Assembly (NCBI GenBank): GCA_947447385.1 | Contig: CANFKN010000068.1 | Coordinates: 1-7,026, forward strand | DNA from: Microbacteriaceae bacterium | Lineage (GTDB): Bacteria; Actinomycetota; Actinomycetes; Actinomycetales; Microbacteriaceae | Length of the DNA: 7,026 nt | Reading direction: 5' to 3' | In this document: in pieces, positions 5,540 through 7,026 of the stretch | Layout of the letters: every line of letters begins with the position of its first letter | Numbering within the stretch: the stretch's first letter is position 1 | Program-made: the position numbers and the translations under genes | The notes under the pieces: generated by a model | The model's database searches: none | Seen by the model: the letters and a program-made list of their open reading frames with translations, nothing else | What the model was told of the DNA's origin: nothing

Positions 5540-6957
5540 TAGCCAACCGCTCCTTCCATTTGCATCTCGATAAGTTTGTTGAGCTCGAGGGCATATTCCA
5601 TCGGTAGCTCTTTTGCGATTGGCTCAATGAACCCTCGCACAATCATTGCCATTGCTTCGTCTTCTGGCATGCCTCGCGACTGCAGATAGAAAAGCTGTTC
5701 GTCGCTGACACGTGACACAGTGGCCTCGTGGCCCATGGTTACGTCGTCTTCACGAACATCAACGGCTGGGTAGGTGTCGCTGCGTGAAATGGTGTCAACC
5801 AAAAGCGCGTCACAGCGAACTGTGTTGGCTGAGTGGTGGGCACCAGGTGCAACGCGAATCTCGCCGCGGTATGACGTGCGGCCTCCGCCACGGGCAATCG
5901 ACTTCGAAATGATAGAAGATGAAGTGTATGGCGCTAGGTGAATCATCTTTGCGCCGGCGTCTTGGTGCTGGCCTTCGCCCGCGAACGCGACAGATAGAGT
6001 TTCACCGCGTGCGTGCTCACCAGCAAGAATCACTGCTGGGTACTTCATCGTGACCTTTGAACCGATGTTTCCGTCGATCCACTCCATTGTTGCGCCCTCG
6101 TGAGCGATTGCTCGCTTGGTTACGAGGTTATAGACGTTGTTCGACCAGTTTTGAATGGTCGTGTAACGCACACGGGCACCCTTTTTGATGATGATTTCAA
6201 CCACGGCTGAGTGCAGCGAGTCTGAATCATAAATCGGTGCTGTGCAACCTTCGATGTAGTGCACATAACTGTCTTCGTCAGCGATGATGAGCGTGCGCTC
6301 AAACTGACCCATGTTTTCGGTGTTGATTCGAAAATAAGCCTGAAGTGGAATCTCGACGTGAACGCCCTTTGGCACATAAACGAACGAGCCGCCTGACCAA
6401 ACCGCGGTGTTCAAAGCGGCGAACTTGTTGTCGCCGGCAGGAATCACTGTGCCGAAGTACTCTTTGAAAATCTCAGGGTGCTCTTTTAGAGCAGTGTCGG
6501 TGTCAAGAAAGATTACGCCCTGCTGCTCAAGGTCTTCGCGAATCTGGTGATAGACAACTTCAGACTCATATTGAGCTGCTACACCAGCAACCAAACGTGA
6601 ACGTTCGGCCTCAGGGATGCCCAAGCGCTCGTAGGTGTTTTTGATGTCGTCAGGAAGTTCTTCCCAAGATTTTGCTTGACGCTCGGTTGAACGAACAAAG
6701 TACTTGATGTTGTCAAAATCGATGCCACTAAGGTCTGCGCCCCAGCTCGGCATTGGCTTGCGCAAGAAATATTCATAACCCTTGAGGCGATTCTCGAGCA
6801 TCCAGTCAGCTTCAGATTTCTTTTCAGAAATGTCGCGAACGACGCCTTCGTTAATGCCGCGCACCGCTGCTTGGCCAGCTTTATCTGAATCTGCCCAACC
6901 AAACTCATAGACGCCAAGGCTGTCTAGTTCGGGGCGTTCGATGATGTTCTCAGACAT
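5539..6957 (-). CDS. sufB: Fe-S cluster assembly protein SufB
   Basis: The core scaffold on which clusters form in the SufBC2D complex; it receives sulfur and binds the nascent cluster. The 472-residue length is that of a complete, intein-free SufB. Key parts are VYVPKGVHVEIPLQAYFRIN (193-212), YIEGCTAP (234-241, Cys238), IQNWSNNVYNLVTKR (268-282), and VRCDALL (380-386, Cys382). MGHEATVSRVSDEQLFYLQ (408-426) contains His410 and Glu411. Cys238, Cys382 and the His-Glu pair align with residues shown to matter in E. coli SufB. Mycobacterial SufB is often interrupted by an intein near the EGCTAP motif, which is continuous here. The ATG has a near-perfect AGGAGG 6 bases upstream. It is the first gene seen in the operon; the region before it holds no further gene within the window. 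Confidence 0.97.
   Translation of the reverse strand: MSENIIERPELDSLGVYEFGWADSDKAGQAAVRGINEGVVRDISEKKSEADWMLENRLKGYEYFLRKPMPSWGADLSGIDFDNIKYFVRSTERQAKSWEELPDDIKNTYERLGIPEAERSRLVAGVAAQYESEVVYHQIREDLEQQGVIFLDTDTALKEHPEIFKEYFGTVIPAGDNKFAALNTAVWSGGSFVYVPKGVHVEIPLQAYFRINTENMGQFERTLIIADEDSYVHYIEGCTAPIYDSDSLHSAVVEIIIKKGARVRYTTIQNWSNNVYNLVTKRAIAHEGATMEWIDGNIGSKVTMKYPAVILAGEHARGETLSVAFAGEGQHQDAGAKMIHLAPYTSSSIISKSIARGGGRTSYRGEIRVAPGAHHSANTVRCDALLVDTISRSDTYPAVDVREDDVTMGHEATVSRVSDEQLFYLQSRGMPEDEAMAMIVRGFIEPIAKELPMEYALELNKLIEMQMEGAVG
5680..5700 (-). repeat. 21-base block identical to part of sufD (sufB copy)
   Basis: This block encodes EQLFYLQ (SufB 420-426) and is the partner of the block at 4493-4513. 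It is a direct repeat 1187 bases apart, on the same strand and in the same codon phase relative to each gene. Confidence 0.8.
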
Positions 6958-6963
6958 GCTGAA

Positions 6964-6983
6964 CCTCCTGTGATTCTGTTATA
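6964..6983 (-). promoter_or_regulatory. sufB ribosome binding site with candidate -10
   Basis: AGGAGG (6969-6964, minus strand) is a strong Shine-Dalgarno 6 bases before the sufB ATG. TATAAC (6983-6978) could be a -10 giving a very short leader, but no convincing -35 is visible 16-18 bases further upstream. I see no clear SufR or IscR operator in the 69 bases available (6958-7026). If sufR or another gene lies just upstream, the true promoter is outside the window. Confidence 0.4.
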
Positions 6984-7026
6984 TCGATCATGAGCTACAA
7001 CCACGACCGAGGCAAAAAGTATTCCA

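Noticed and set aside
6220..6270. Possible intein in sufB near the EGCTAP motif, as in mycobacteria
   Set aside because: The motif reads through without interruption and the protein has normal intein-free length.
6579..6917. Open frame of 112 codons on the - strand inside sufB in another frame
   Set aside because: It overlaps conserved sufB coding sequence and its translation has no recognisable features; it is a shadow of the real gene.

Overview
The window looks like a chromosomal stretch from an actinobacterium with moderate GC (roughly half, by eye). The best guess is Microbacteriaceae, perhaps the small-genome freshwater Luna-type group (Rhodoluna/Aquiluna). That guess rests on the SUF operon with an embedded Rieske gene, the start codons and Shine-Dalgarno sequences, and the moderate GC. 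It is an inference; no 16S or other marker is present.

Layout. Positions 1-105 are a non-coding leader with a weak candidate promoter. A lone biotin-uptake gene (bioY, 106-699, +) ends in a strong hairpin terminator (722-762). Next is a single-pass membrane protein of unknown function (834-1949, +). It converges on a secreted alpha-carbonic anhydrase (2009-2794, -), and the two share one symmetric terminator (1960-2000). The rest (2927-6957, -) is one compact iron-sulfur cluster assembly operon. In transcription order it reads sufB, sufD, a small Rieske ferredoxin, sufC, and a DUF59/SufT-type factor. The window ends 69 bases upstream of sufB.

How the genes work together. SufB, SufC and SufD form the SufBC2D scaffold on which Fe-S clusters are built. 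The DUF59 protein is a maturation factor. The Rieske protein is probably a client or redox partner of the system. The genes are tightly coupled: sufB/sufD and sufD/Rieske each overlap by one base, and sufT starts one base after sufC ends. The cysteine desulfurase (sufS), the sulfur carrier (sufU) and a sufR-type repressor, which accompany these genes in mycobacteria, are not in the window. They may lie just upstream of sufB or elsewhere in the genome.

This is mostly ordinary housekeeping DNA, and I found no convincing new defence, mobile or RNA system. The items most worth a second look are the unknown membrane protein, the Rieske gene inside the SUF operon, the structured region upstream of the carbonic anhydrase, and a 21-base identical block shared by sufB and sufD.
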